53,530 nt of DNA, taken from NCBI GenBank assembly GCA_028718505.1, contig JAQULQ010000003.1, forward strand, positions 1-53,530, in the 5' to 3' direction. The notes under the pieces are model-generated. The model was given only the letters and a program-made list of their open reading frames with translations, did not search any database and was not told the origin of the DNA. This DNA is from Candidatus Colwelliibacteriota bacterium. GTDB lineage: Bacteria; Patescibacteriota; Minisyncoccia; UBA6257; Colwellbacteraceae. Of this stretch, positions 36,407 through 44,465 are shown piece by piece. The translations under genes were made by a program, and so were the position numbers. The stretch's first letter is position 1, and each line of letters begins with the position of its first letter.

Positions 36407-38824
36407 ATGAAGAAACTGATCATTGGTATTGATAAAGTGGGACTGAAAGATGTTCCGCTGGTGGGAGGCAAAAATGCAAGCTTAGGTGAGATGCTTCGCC
36501 ACCTTGGTCCTAAGGGAATCCCCATACCTAACGGGTTTATTACTACTGCTGATGCCTACCGGTATTTTTTGAGCTCAACCGGTCTGGATGTTTTTATCAG
36601 GCGAACTCTGCGTGGACTTGATACCCAGAATATCTATGATCTAAAAGAGTGCGGCCGGAAAATTCGGCACGCCATTATTACTACACCCTTCCCGGCAGAA
36701 TTGGAAAATGCTATTAGGCAGGCCTATCGGGCAATGGAGAAAAAGTACGGTCGGAATACAGATGTGGCTGTGCGCTCGAGCGCTACGGCTGAAGATCTGC
36801 CAGGAGCAAGTTTTGCCGGCCAGCACGAAACCTATCTGGGGATCAAGGGGATCGATGACATACTTGTGGCCATTAGATCATCAATGGCTTCTCTTTTCAC
36901 GGATCGGGCTATTTCTTACAGAGTCGATAAGGGTTTTAAACACGTAGATGTTGCTCTCTCAGTGGCTGTACAGATGATGGTTCGTGCCGATCTGGGCGTA
37001 TCGGGAGTGCTTTTTACATTAGATACAGAATCCGGCTTTAAAGACACCGTTCTCATCAATTCTGCCTGGGGTTTGGGAGAAATGGTGGTACAGGGGAAGG
37101 TAAATCCGGATGAGTATGTGGTGGCTAAGAAGTTCTTAGACAGGGCATCCCTGCCTATTATATCCAAGGTGCTTGGTTCAAAAGATCGCAAGATGATTTA
37201 TGCAGCGGGCAAGGGGGGCATTCGGCCGGTGAAAATCGTCACCACCTCGGCCAGTGAAAGAGCAAAATTTACCCTGAGTGACAAAGAGATCCTGCTCTTA
37301 GCGAAGTGGGGGATTGAAATAGAGAAGCACTATACCAAACGTTATGGAAAGTGGACGCCGATGGATATTGAGTGGGCAAAAGACGGCAAAACCCAGAAAC
37401 TTTTTATTTTACAGGCTAGGCCGGAGACGATTCATGCCGAACGTGATTTTTCAAAGATCAAGGAATACACCCGTTCGGGGGATGGAAAAATCTTGGTTAG
37501 GGGAGTCTCCGTGGGGAGTAAGATCACTGTTGGCCGGGCCAGGGTCATTTTTGATGTTAAAGATATCCACAAGTTCCAGGCGGGTGAGGTGCTGGTAACC
37601 GATATGACCGATCCCGATTGGGAACCGATCATGAAGATCGCTTCTGCTATTGTGACCGATGAAGGCGGACGCACTTCTCATGCCGCGATTGTCAGCCGGG
37701 AGCTTGGTATACCGGCTGTGGTCGGGGCGGGTAATGCGACCAGCAGGATTAAAACCGGCTCTATGGTTACGGTTGACACGGTCGGGAGCGATGGGCTTGT
37801 GCTGGAGGGTGCGCTTAAATTCAGTGTTAGAGAGCGGGATCTTAGGCGTATTCCTAAGACGCGCACCAAGATAATGATGAATATCGGCACACCGGAGACG
37901 GCCTTTGAGAAATCCTTTTTGCCCAATCGGGGAGTAGGACTGGCGCGGGAGGAATTTATTATTGCTTCAGAGATAGGCATCCATCCGATGGCCCTCATCC
38001 ACTACAGGACACTTCCCGCACCTCTTAAAAAGAAAATAGACATCAGAACCGTGGGCTGGCCCGATAAAAAACAGTTCTATATAGACCACCTTGCTTATGG
38101 AATAGCTAGAATAGGTACGGCCTTCTATCCGCATCCGGTAATAGTGCGGTTCTCAGACTTCAAAACTAACGAGTACCGCACCCTTTTAGGCGGAGATCTA
38201 TATGAACCAATAGAGCAAAATCCAATGATCGGCTGGCGGGGAGCCTCACGCTATTATCACTCCGGTTTTAGGGAGGCCTTCAAATTGGAGTGCGCAGCTC
38301 TCAAAATGGCCCGCGAGAAAATAGGTTTGACCAATTTGGTGCCGATGGTGCCATTCTGCCGTACACCGGAAGAGGGGATTAAAACGCTCAAATTGATGAG
38401 AGAAGCCGGACTGAAGCCAAAATATCTAAGTAAGGGAAAAGACAGCATGCCGGTTTATGTGATGTGTGAGATACCCTCGAATATTATAAACGCAGATAAA
38501 TTTCTGGACATTTTTGACGGTATGTCGATCGGCTCGAATGACTTAGCACAGCTGATTTTGGGACTAGACAGGGATTCGGAAATCGTAAGCAGGGTGGGTA
38601 ACGAGATGGATCCGGCCGTCATGTCGGCTGTCGCCGATGTTATCCAAAAATGCCGCAAAAGACATAAATATATCGGTATCTGCGGCCAAGCCCCCTCTGA
38701 TTATCCGGACTTCGCTAAATTTTTAGTCAGCGAAGGTATCGAAAGCATGTCGCTGATCCCGGATACCGTCGTCGAGACGACTATCGCCGTCGCTAAACAG
38801 GAAAAGAGAAAAAAACATGGCTAA
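36407..38824 (+). CDS. ppsA: Phosphoenolpyruvate synthase
   Basis: 'DVPLVGGKNASLGEML', 'AVRSSATAEDLPGASFAGQHETYLG', 'TDEGGRTSHAAIVSRELGIPAVVG', 'SIGSNDLAQLILGLDRD'. Confidence 0.95.
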   Translation: MKKLIIGIDKVGLKDVPLVGGKNASLGEMLRHLGPKGIPIPNGFITTADAYRYFLSSTGLDVFIRRTLRGLDTQNIYDLKECGRKIRHAIITTPFPAELENAIRQAYRAMEKKYGRNTDVAVRSSATAEDLPGASFAGQHETYLGIKGIDDILVAIRSSMASLFTDRAISYRVDKGFKHVDVALSVAVQMMVRADLGVSGVLFTLDTESGFKDTVLINSAWGLGEMVVQGKVNPDEYVVAKKFLDRASLPIISKVLGSKDRKMIYAAGKGGIRPVKIVTTSASERAKFTLSDKEILLLAKWGIEIEKHYTKRYGKWTPMDIEWAKDGKTQKLFILQARPETIHAERDFSKIKEYTRSGDGKILVRGVSVGSKITVGRARVIFDVKDIHKFQAGEVLVTDMTDPDWEPIMKIASAIVTDEGGRTSHAAIVSRELGIPAVVGAGNATSRIKTGSMVTVDTVGSDGLVLEGALKFSVRERDLRRIPKTRTKIMMNIGTPETAFEKSFLPNRGVGLAREEFIIASEIGIHPMALIHYRTLPAPLKKKIDIRTVGWPDKKQFYIDHLAYGIARIGTAFYPHPVIVRFSDFKTNEYRTLLGGDLYEPIEQNPMIGWRGASRYYHSGFREAFKLECAALKMAREKIGLTNLVPMVPFCRTPEEGIKTLKLMREAGLKPKYLSKGKDSMPVYVMCEIPSNIINADKFLDIFDGMSIGSNDLAQLILGLDRDSEIVSRVGNEMDPAVMSAVADVIQKCRKRHKYIGICGQAPSDYPDFAKFLVSEGIESMSLIPDTVVETTIAVAKQEKRKKHG

Positions 38825-39824
38825 GATCGCGTTCTACGGTGTTCAACCATGGGAACAGGAATATCTGGAACGATCCCTGCAAAAGCATCAGCTAACTTTT
38901 TGCCCCGAGTATTTGGATGAAAAAAAGTCGTTGGAAAGAAGCGATACGGAAATTATTTCTGTTTTTGTTGACTCCAATGTCTCTAAGAAGATCATTGACC
39001 TTTTTCCCTCTCTGAAGTTCATCGCTACTCGCTCAACCGGTTTTGACCACATAGATCTTGAGACGTGTAAAGAAAGAGGTATCGCCGTCTCGAATGTCCC
39101 CTCATACGGCGATAACACGGTGGCCGAATATGTGTTCGCTCTTATTTTGGCGCTCTCCAGGAAAATATATATTGCCTACGAGCAGGTGCGGGAGGAAGGT
39201 GATTTTAGCTATGATGCTCTGCAGGGGTTTGACCTGTTGGGGAAGACTATGGGGGTTATAGGCACGGGCAGGATAGGAAAATATACCGCGCGCATAGCTA
39301 AGGGGTTCGGTATGCGGGTATTGGCCTATGACATAATGCCGGATAGAAAATTCGCCAGAAAAATCGGAGTGACATATGTGAGTTTAGAAGAACTCTTAAA
39401 AGAGAGCGATATTGTTTCTATCCACGTTCCCTACGCTAAAGAGACGCACCATCTGATAGATAAAAATAAAATGGCCCTTATGAAGAAGGGAGCCTATCTC
39501 ATCAATACAAGCCGGGGGGCAGTGGTGGACACACAAGCCCTAGTGGTGGCTCTCAAGAGCGGACAGTTAAGCGGTGCGGGTTTAGACGTGCTTGAGGAGG
39601 AGGACGCGATCAAAGATGAGGTTGAATTTCTTCTTAATAAAAAGGTTACCGAGCACGATTTGCGCAATGTCATTGCTAATCACATCCTGGTCGATATTCC
39701 TAACGTTATTATTACTCCGCACACCGCCTTTAATACTAAGGAGGCACTGATGCGTATCTTGGATACAACCGTGGCTAATATCAACAGCTATCTTAAGCGC
39801 AAGCCCCAAAACTGCGTTAACTAG
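38817..39824 (+). CDS. D-isomer-specific 2-hydroxyacid dehydrogenase (D-lactate dehydrogenase-like)
   Basis: 'IATRSTGFDHIDLETCKERGIAVSNVPSYGDNTVAEY', 'GVIGTGRIGKYTARIAKGFGM', 'INTSRGAVVDTQAL'. Confidence 0.9.
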   Translation: MAKIAFYGVQPWEQEYLERSLQKHQLTFCPEYLDEKKSLERSDTEIISVFVDSNVSKKIIDLFPSLKFIATRSTGFDHIDLETCKERGIAVSNVPSYGDNTVAEYVFALILALSRKIYIAYEQVREEGDFSYDALQGFDLLGKTMGVIGTGRIGKYTARIAKGFGMRVLAYDIMPDRKFARKIGVTYVSLEELLKESDIVSIHVPYAKETHHLIDKNKMALMKKGAYLINTSRGAVVDTQALVVALKSGQLSGAGLDVLEEEDAIKDEVEFLLNKKVTEHDLRNVIANHILVDIPNVIITPHTAFNTKEALMRILDTTVANINSYLKRKPQNCVN

Positions 39825-39827
39825 AAC

Positions 39828-40979
39828 GTGGTCAGAATCAAGGATATTAAGGCCTCTAAAATTCTGAATTCACGGAGCGACTGGACTCTTTCAATTGAGA
39901 TGCTCCTCGGAGATGGTACTCCGATCAGAGTTTCTGTGCCGGAGGGTAAAAGCAGCGGCTCTCATGAGGCTGCTTCGGTAGGCGTGGAAGAAGCTATTAA
40001 TAACATTGAGAAGATAATTTTGCCGGCCGTGAGAGGCTTTGATGTCTCTGACCAACCAGGTTTGGACAGAATGCTTATCAGACTGGATGGGACACCCAAT
40101 AAGTCCAGGCTGGGAGCTAACGCTATTCTGGCGGTATCAATGGCCGCTGTTCGGGCTTCAGCCTTGAAGGCGGGAGTTCCGCTTTGGCAGTACATTCGGG
40201 GAATAGCGCGCTTGGAAAGCCCTCGGGTGAGGCCCAGAATTTTTGCCAATGTCATCAATGGCGGATTGCACGCGGGCAATGCTTTAGATATACAGGAATA
40301 TTTAATTATTCCCCGCACGCACAATATCAGAGAAAGCGTTGATATTATCCACGCTGTTTACCATAAGCTGGGTACGATCTGCAATGGAAAATACGGGCAT
40401 TCAGCATGCTTGGTGGGCGATGAGGGCGGGTATGCTCCGGCTCTAGACAACAACCTTAGTCCTCTGAGTCTGATACAAAGCGCGGCCGAAGGTCACGCGG
40501 TTGATTTTGGGATAGATGCTGCTGCCAGCAACATTACGATGGACAAGAATAAACTCCTCGATCTTTATAGAATTATGGTTGACCAATTCAAATTGGCCTA
40601 CATTGAAGATCCGTTCCAAGAGGATGATTTTCAGAGCTTTACGGAAATGACCGCTGGTTATGGGGACTCAGCTATTATTACCGGAGATGATCTGACAGTA
40701 ACAAATGTAAATCGTATGGAAGAGGCCTGGGAAAGAAAAAGCGTTAACGGCGTGATCATTAAGCCCAACCAGGTAGGGACTATGACTGAAGCCATCGAGG
40801 CAGTCCGTCGGGCACGTGACTATGGCTGGAGCGTGATAGTTTCGCATCGCTCCGGTGAAACTAACGACGATTTTATTGCCGATTTTGGTGTGGGTGTGGG
40901 TGCAGATGGTATCAAAATCGGCGCTCCTTCAAGGGGAGAGCGTGTGGCTAAATATAACCGGTTGCTAGAGATCGGTTAA
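39828..40979 (+). CDS. eno: Enolase (short, divergent; GTG start)
   Basis: 'VGDEGGYAP', 'IEDPFQEDDF', 'ITGDDLTVTN', 'IIKPNQVGTMTE', 'SHRSGETNDDFIADFGVG'. Confidence 0.93.
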   Translation: MVRIKDIKASKILNSRSDWTLSIEMLLGDGTPIRVSVPEGKSSGSHEAASVGVEEAINNIEKIILPAVRGFDVSDQPGLDRMLIRLDGTPNKSRLGANAILAVSMAAVRASALKAGVPLWQYIRGIARLESPRVRPRIFANVINGGLHAGNALDIQEYLIIPRTHNIRESVDIIHAVYHKLGTICNGKYGHSACLVGDEGGYAPALDNNLSPLSLIQSAAEGHAVDFGIDAAASNITMDKNKLLDLYRIMVDQFKLAYIEDPFQEDDFQSFTEMTAGYGDSAIITGDDLTVTNVNRMEEAWERKSVNGVIIKPNQVGTMTEAIEAVRRARDYGWSVIVSHRSGETNDDFIADFGVGVGADGIKIGAPSRGERVAKYNRLLEIG

Positions 40980-41912
40980 CAAAAACAGGGCCTCTTCCGT
41001 CATATCCTCTTTATCTAAAGTAAAAACAAATTCCCGATCCAGGTTCCAAAGCTCTTTCCAGCCGGTGTCGCCGACCAGAAAATCTATCTCTGAACACCGC
41101 TCTGTATTCGCCTTTTTAATCTGCTCAAAGATCAATAATTTACCTATATTTTCGTGCTGCGGGTTAAAACCCCCATTGAGTACGTAATAGATATTCTTAT
41201 AAATAGCTGCCATCTCTATCCCGATGGTCTTATCGTTCATTTCGGCGGTCAGGGTGATCAAGCAATCGGTCCGTTCTAAATGTTCAGCGAATGACCGGAA
41301 TTGTCGCAGCGTCTTATTATCGAGAAAATCAGAATGCTCCGCGAAACGTTCTTTGTTAAGCCTGATCATATTTTCCAGGGGTTCGGCACTGGTATCCCAG
41401 CGAACAGTAACTCCGCCTCCCATCAGCTTGCGCATATCGTAGAAGAGGTTTTTACGATGTTTGGAGCTGAATTTTGCGAAGTATCTATCTAGGTCATGGT
41501 TAAGACCCTTCAAATCGAGATAATATCTGTTCTCATCATGAACAAAATAATCCTTATATTGAGGATAGAAATGAAGAACGTCTTTTACTGAACGTTCGTT
41601 GATATCGTAGAGAACTGTCCGTTTGGGCATTGCTCGGAAAAAGACAGAAAACAATTCAGCTGGGAACCAAAAAGTTCTGTTCTCTGGCAGATCCCCGCCG
41701 AAGAAAAAATAGCGTCCGCTTTCTTTGCTCAGCCACAGCGGGAGCAGGCCCTGCCGCCCGCCATCTTCTAAAAAAATAAAATATGGCTGAAAGAACTCAG
41801 GACTGTAAAAAGATAAAATAGTTTTCCACAGGTCCCAGATACTTGTATTCGGTGAAAATTGGTACCATAATTTTTCACACAGGCTTATGTCTTCTACAAT
41901 TATCTTCTTCAT
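40965..41912 (-). CDS. BioF2/FemAB-like GNAT acyltransferase
   Basis: 'RYFAKFSSKHRKNLFYDMRKL', 'IGIEMAAIYKNIYYVLNGGFNPQHENIGKLLIFEQIKKA'; ATG at 41912. Confidence 0.75.
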   Translation of the reverse strand: MKKIIVEDISLCEKLWYQFSPNTSIWDLWKTILSFYSPEFFQPYFIFLEDGGRQGLLPLWLSKESGRYFFFGGDLPENRTFWFPAELFSVFFRAMPKRTVLYDINERSVKDVLHFYPQYKDYFVHDENRYYLDLKGLNHDLDRYFAKFSSKHRKNLFYDMRKLMGGGVTVRWDTSAEPLENMIRLNKERFAEHSDFLDNKTLRQFRSFAEHLERTDCLITLTAEMNDKTIGIEMAAIYKNIYYVLNGGFNPQHENIGKLLIFEQIKKANTERCSEIDFLVGDTGWKELWNLDREFVFTLDKEDMTEEALFLLTDL

Positions 41913-41914
41913 GT

Positions 41915-43264
41915 ATGGCAAACGGTAATCACGCTATCACCAGTCCCGTTAATGATATCACTCCTTCTTTTGAGAAAAAGAAGTTTTTATTTGTGTCTCT
42001 CGAAAGTCTGAGCGGAGATTTAGCCTGGACGTTAGTAAAAGAAGGACACGAAGTTAAAGCTTATATAAAATCACCTCTGGATGCAGGTGTTTACGAAGGC
42101 TTCATCGAAAGGGTGGGTGAGTGGAAGCCTCATACCGACTGGGCTGATGTTATAGTTTTTGACGATGTTGAATTCGGCACTGCCGCCGCTAATCTGCGCA
42201 AGAAAGGCAAGCTAGTTATTGGAGGCACCGAGTACACGGACCGCTTGGAAATAGACCGCGAATTCGGTCAGGCTGAATTAAGACGTCATGGCATTAATAC
42301 TTTACCGAGCTGGCAATTCTCGGACTACGATGAAGGTATTAGGTTCATCAAAGAGACCCCCGGCCGCTATGTTTTTAAGCCCGGCGGCAATACTCCTTCG
42401 ACCAGCAAGGGGACCCTTTTTCTGGGCCAGGAAGAGGATGGACGCGACATTTTAGAACTCTTGGAGCAGAACAAAACCGTTTGGCAGAAAGACACTCCAA
42501 TTTTCTTTCTACAGAAATATATTTCTGGTGTGGAGGTGGCAGTCGGGGCGTTCTTTAACGGCCACGATTTTATCTATCCCATCAATGTTAATTTTGAGCA
42601 CAAGCGTGTTTTTCCTGGGGATATCGGTCCCTTTGCGGGCGAGATGGGTACTCTTATGTACTGGAGTGAGCCGAACAAGCTGTTTAAGGCAACTCTTGAG
42701 AAGATGCTGCCCGCTATCAGGGAGTCTGGTTATGTGGGCTATATTGATATCAACTGTATTGTGAACCATCGCGGGATTTACCCCTTGGAATTCACTTCGC
42801 GTTTTGGGTATCCGACTATCCCCATTCAGCTGGAGGGCATTAATATGCCGACCGGCGAGTGGCTTTATCGTATGGCCGCCGGTGAAGATTTTGTCTTGAA
42901 AGCGCGCCGTGGTTTTCAGATAGGTATCCGAATACTAGTGCCCTCTTATTTCTCAGACAGCCATAACGATGACTCTGTTAGAAAGTATCGGGACCTGGCA
43001 GTCACCTTTAAAAATCCAGCCATCAAAGAAGGTCTTCATATTGAGGATATCCGCAATGATAATGGCATTTGGCGCGTGGCCGGTATCTCCGGAGTGGTAA
43101 TGGTGGTCACTGCCAGTGGTACGACAGTCGAAGAGGCCAGAAGGCTGGTTTATAACCGGGTTCAGAATATTATGATCCCGAATATGATCTACCGTACCGA
43201 CATCGGTGCTAAGTGGCCGAATGACAGTGACCGGCTTCACACTTGGGGATACCTAGAATCCTAA
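41915..43264 (+). CDS. PurD-like ATP-grasp ligase
   Basis: 'GRYVFKPGGNTPSTSKGTLFLG', 'GYVGYIDINCIVNHRGIYPLEFTSRFGYP', C-terminal 'VEEARRLVYNRVQNIMIPNMIYRTDIG'. Confidence 0.85.
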   Translation: MANGNHAITSPVNDITPSFEKKKFLFVSLESLSGDLAWTLVKEGHEVKAYIKSPLDAGVYEGFIERVGEWKPHTDWADVIVFDDVEFGTAAANLRKKGKLVIGGTEYTDRLEIDREFGQAELRRHGINTLPSWQFSDYDEGIRFIKETPGRYVFKPGGNTPSTSKGTLFLGQEEDGRDILELLEQNKTVWQKDTPIFFLQKYISGVEVAVGAFFNGHDFIYPINVNFEHKRVFPGDIGPFAGEMGTLMYWSEPNKLFKATLEKMLPAIRESGYVGYIDINCIVNHRGIYPLEFTSRFGYPTIPIQLEGINMPTGEWLYRMAAGEDFVLKARRGFQIGIRILVPSYFSDSHNDDSVRKYRDLAVTFKNPAIKEGLHIEDIRNDNGIWRVAGISGVVMVVTASGTTVEEARRLVYNRVQNIMIPNMIYRTDIGAKWPNDSDRLHTWGYLES

Positions 43265-43273
43265 AAGCTTTAA

Positions 43274-44065
43274 CTATTTAATCTCGTAAGTCAGGTAGAC
43301 CGTAACGGTGATGCTTTGCGAACCGGGTTCAACGGCTGGGCTAGCGCTGGCTAACGCTTCTTCTCCACCCTTGCCTCCGTAGCCATAATCCGCATAGTAA
43401 GGTATCGGATATGACGTATCGCTGGTGCTGATGGAGACTAATTTACCGATTCTGAAACCGCCGGCTTCGGCTATGGCTTCCGCCTTCGCCCTAGCCTTAG
43501 CTGTTGCCTCCTCTATAGCATCCTGTTTGGCTTGGGCGGGATCATCTACCTCGAAAGCCAGTTCAGATACCGTGTTAGCGCCATTCTCTACTGCGCCGCC
43601 GACCAAAGTGCCGGCATTCTCCAGGTCCCTGACTTTAACGGACAGAATGTGCTCTATGGTATAACCCACGATATCTGGCGGGGGACAGGCTTCGGCTGTC
43701 TCGCTGGATAGAGCAGAGTAAACCGGCCGACAGTCGTAGTACCGATAACGAGGGTTGATGTAGTAACCGGTAGATTTTATATCTTCCTTAACTACTCCCT
43801 GCGCCTTCAGGTATTCGATTACTTTGTTAGATGCCTCCGTATTCTTGATCTGGGCATCGGCGGCGTCTCCGCTTCCTTCAGTCAGAACGCTGAATGTGAA
43901 CTTTCCTATGTCGGGGATAGATACGATCTCTCCCTCGGCATCAACCGAGAATGTCCGCTCGCTGTAATCAGGCCGGGTAACTACGAAACCGACGGCAGCG
44001 AACGCAAAGGCCAAAGAGGCGATTATTAACGCCATCCCTAAGTAGTTTTTGATTTTTTCGCTCAT
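43274..44065 (-). CDS. SIMPL-domain (DUF541) exported protein
   Basis: Signal/TM then 'VSIPDIGKFTFSVLTEG...VIEYLKAQGVVKEDIKSTGYYINPRY'. Confidence 0.88.
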   Translation of the reverse strand: MSEKIKNYLGMALIIASLAFAFAAVGFVVTRPDYSERTFSVDAEGEIVSIPDIGKFTFSVLTEGSGDAADAQIKNTEASNKVIEYLKAQGVVKEDIKSTGYYINPRYRYYDCRPVYSALSSETAEACPPPDIVGYTIEHILSVKVRDLENAGTLVGGAVENGANTVSELAFEVDDPAQAKQDAIEEATAKARAKAEAIAEAGGFRIGKLVSISTSDTSYPIPYYADYGYGGKGGEEALASASPAVEPGSQSITVTVYLTYEIK

Positions 44066-44071
44066 GTTCGT

Positions 44072-44077
44072 ATTATA
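44072..44077 (-). promoter_or_regulatory. -10 box of the SIMPL-domain gene
   Basis: TATAAT on minus strand (ATTATA on +); predicted +1 = 44065 = A of ATG. Confidence 0.6.
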
Positions 44078-44144
44078 CAACGTCTGTAAACCGCCTGCTT
44101 TACTTGTTAAACAGCGGGTGGCTATAATTGAGGTGTAAGAAAAA

Positions 44145-44462
44145 ATGAATATTGATATAAAATCTTCGGGGCTGGAACTGACAGAGGCTCTTAAACAGTA
44201 TATAAATACGCGCATGAATTCCTTAGAAAGGCAGCTGCACCGATATGACCCCGCCGGCTTACGGATCGAATTCGAGGTAGCCCGGACCACTAAACACCAT
44301 TTGCACGGAGACGTTTTTTACGCCGAAGCCAATCTGGAGCTCCCCGGTAAAATGCTCAGGGCTACCCACGAAGCCTCTGATATCCGGGTGGCAGTGGATA
44401 AGATAAAAGACATTCTTCAGAGAGAGATAGAAAGACATAAAGAACAGCAAGAAGAGCATTAG
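44145..44462 (+). CDS. hpf: Ribosome hibernation promoting factor (short form)
   Basis: 'MNIDIKSSGLELTEALKQYINTRMNSLERQ...LHGDVFYAEANLELPGKMLRATHEASDIRVAVDKIKDILQREIERHKEQ'. Confidence 0.92.
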   Translation: MNIDIKSSGLELTEALKQYINTRMNSLERQLHRYDPAGLRIEFEVARTTKHHLHGDVFYAEANLELPGKMLRATHEASDIRVAVDKIKDILQREIERHKEQQEEH

Positions 44463-44465
44463 TCT

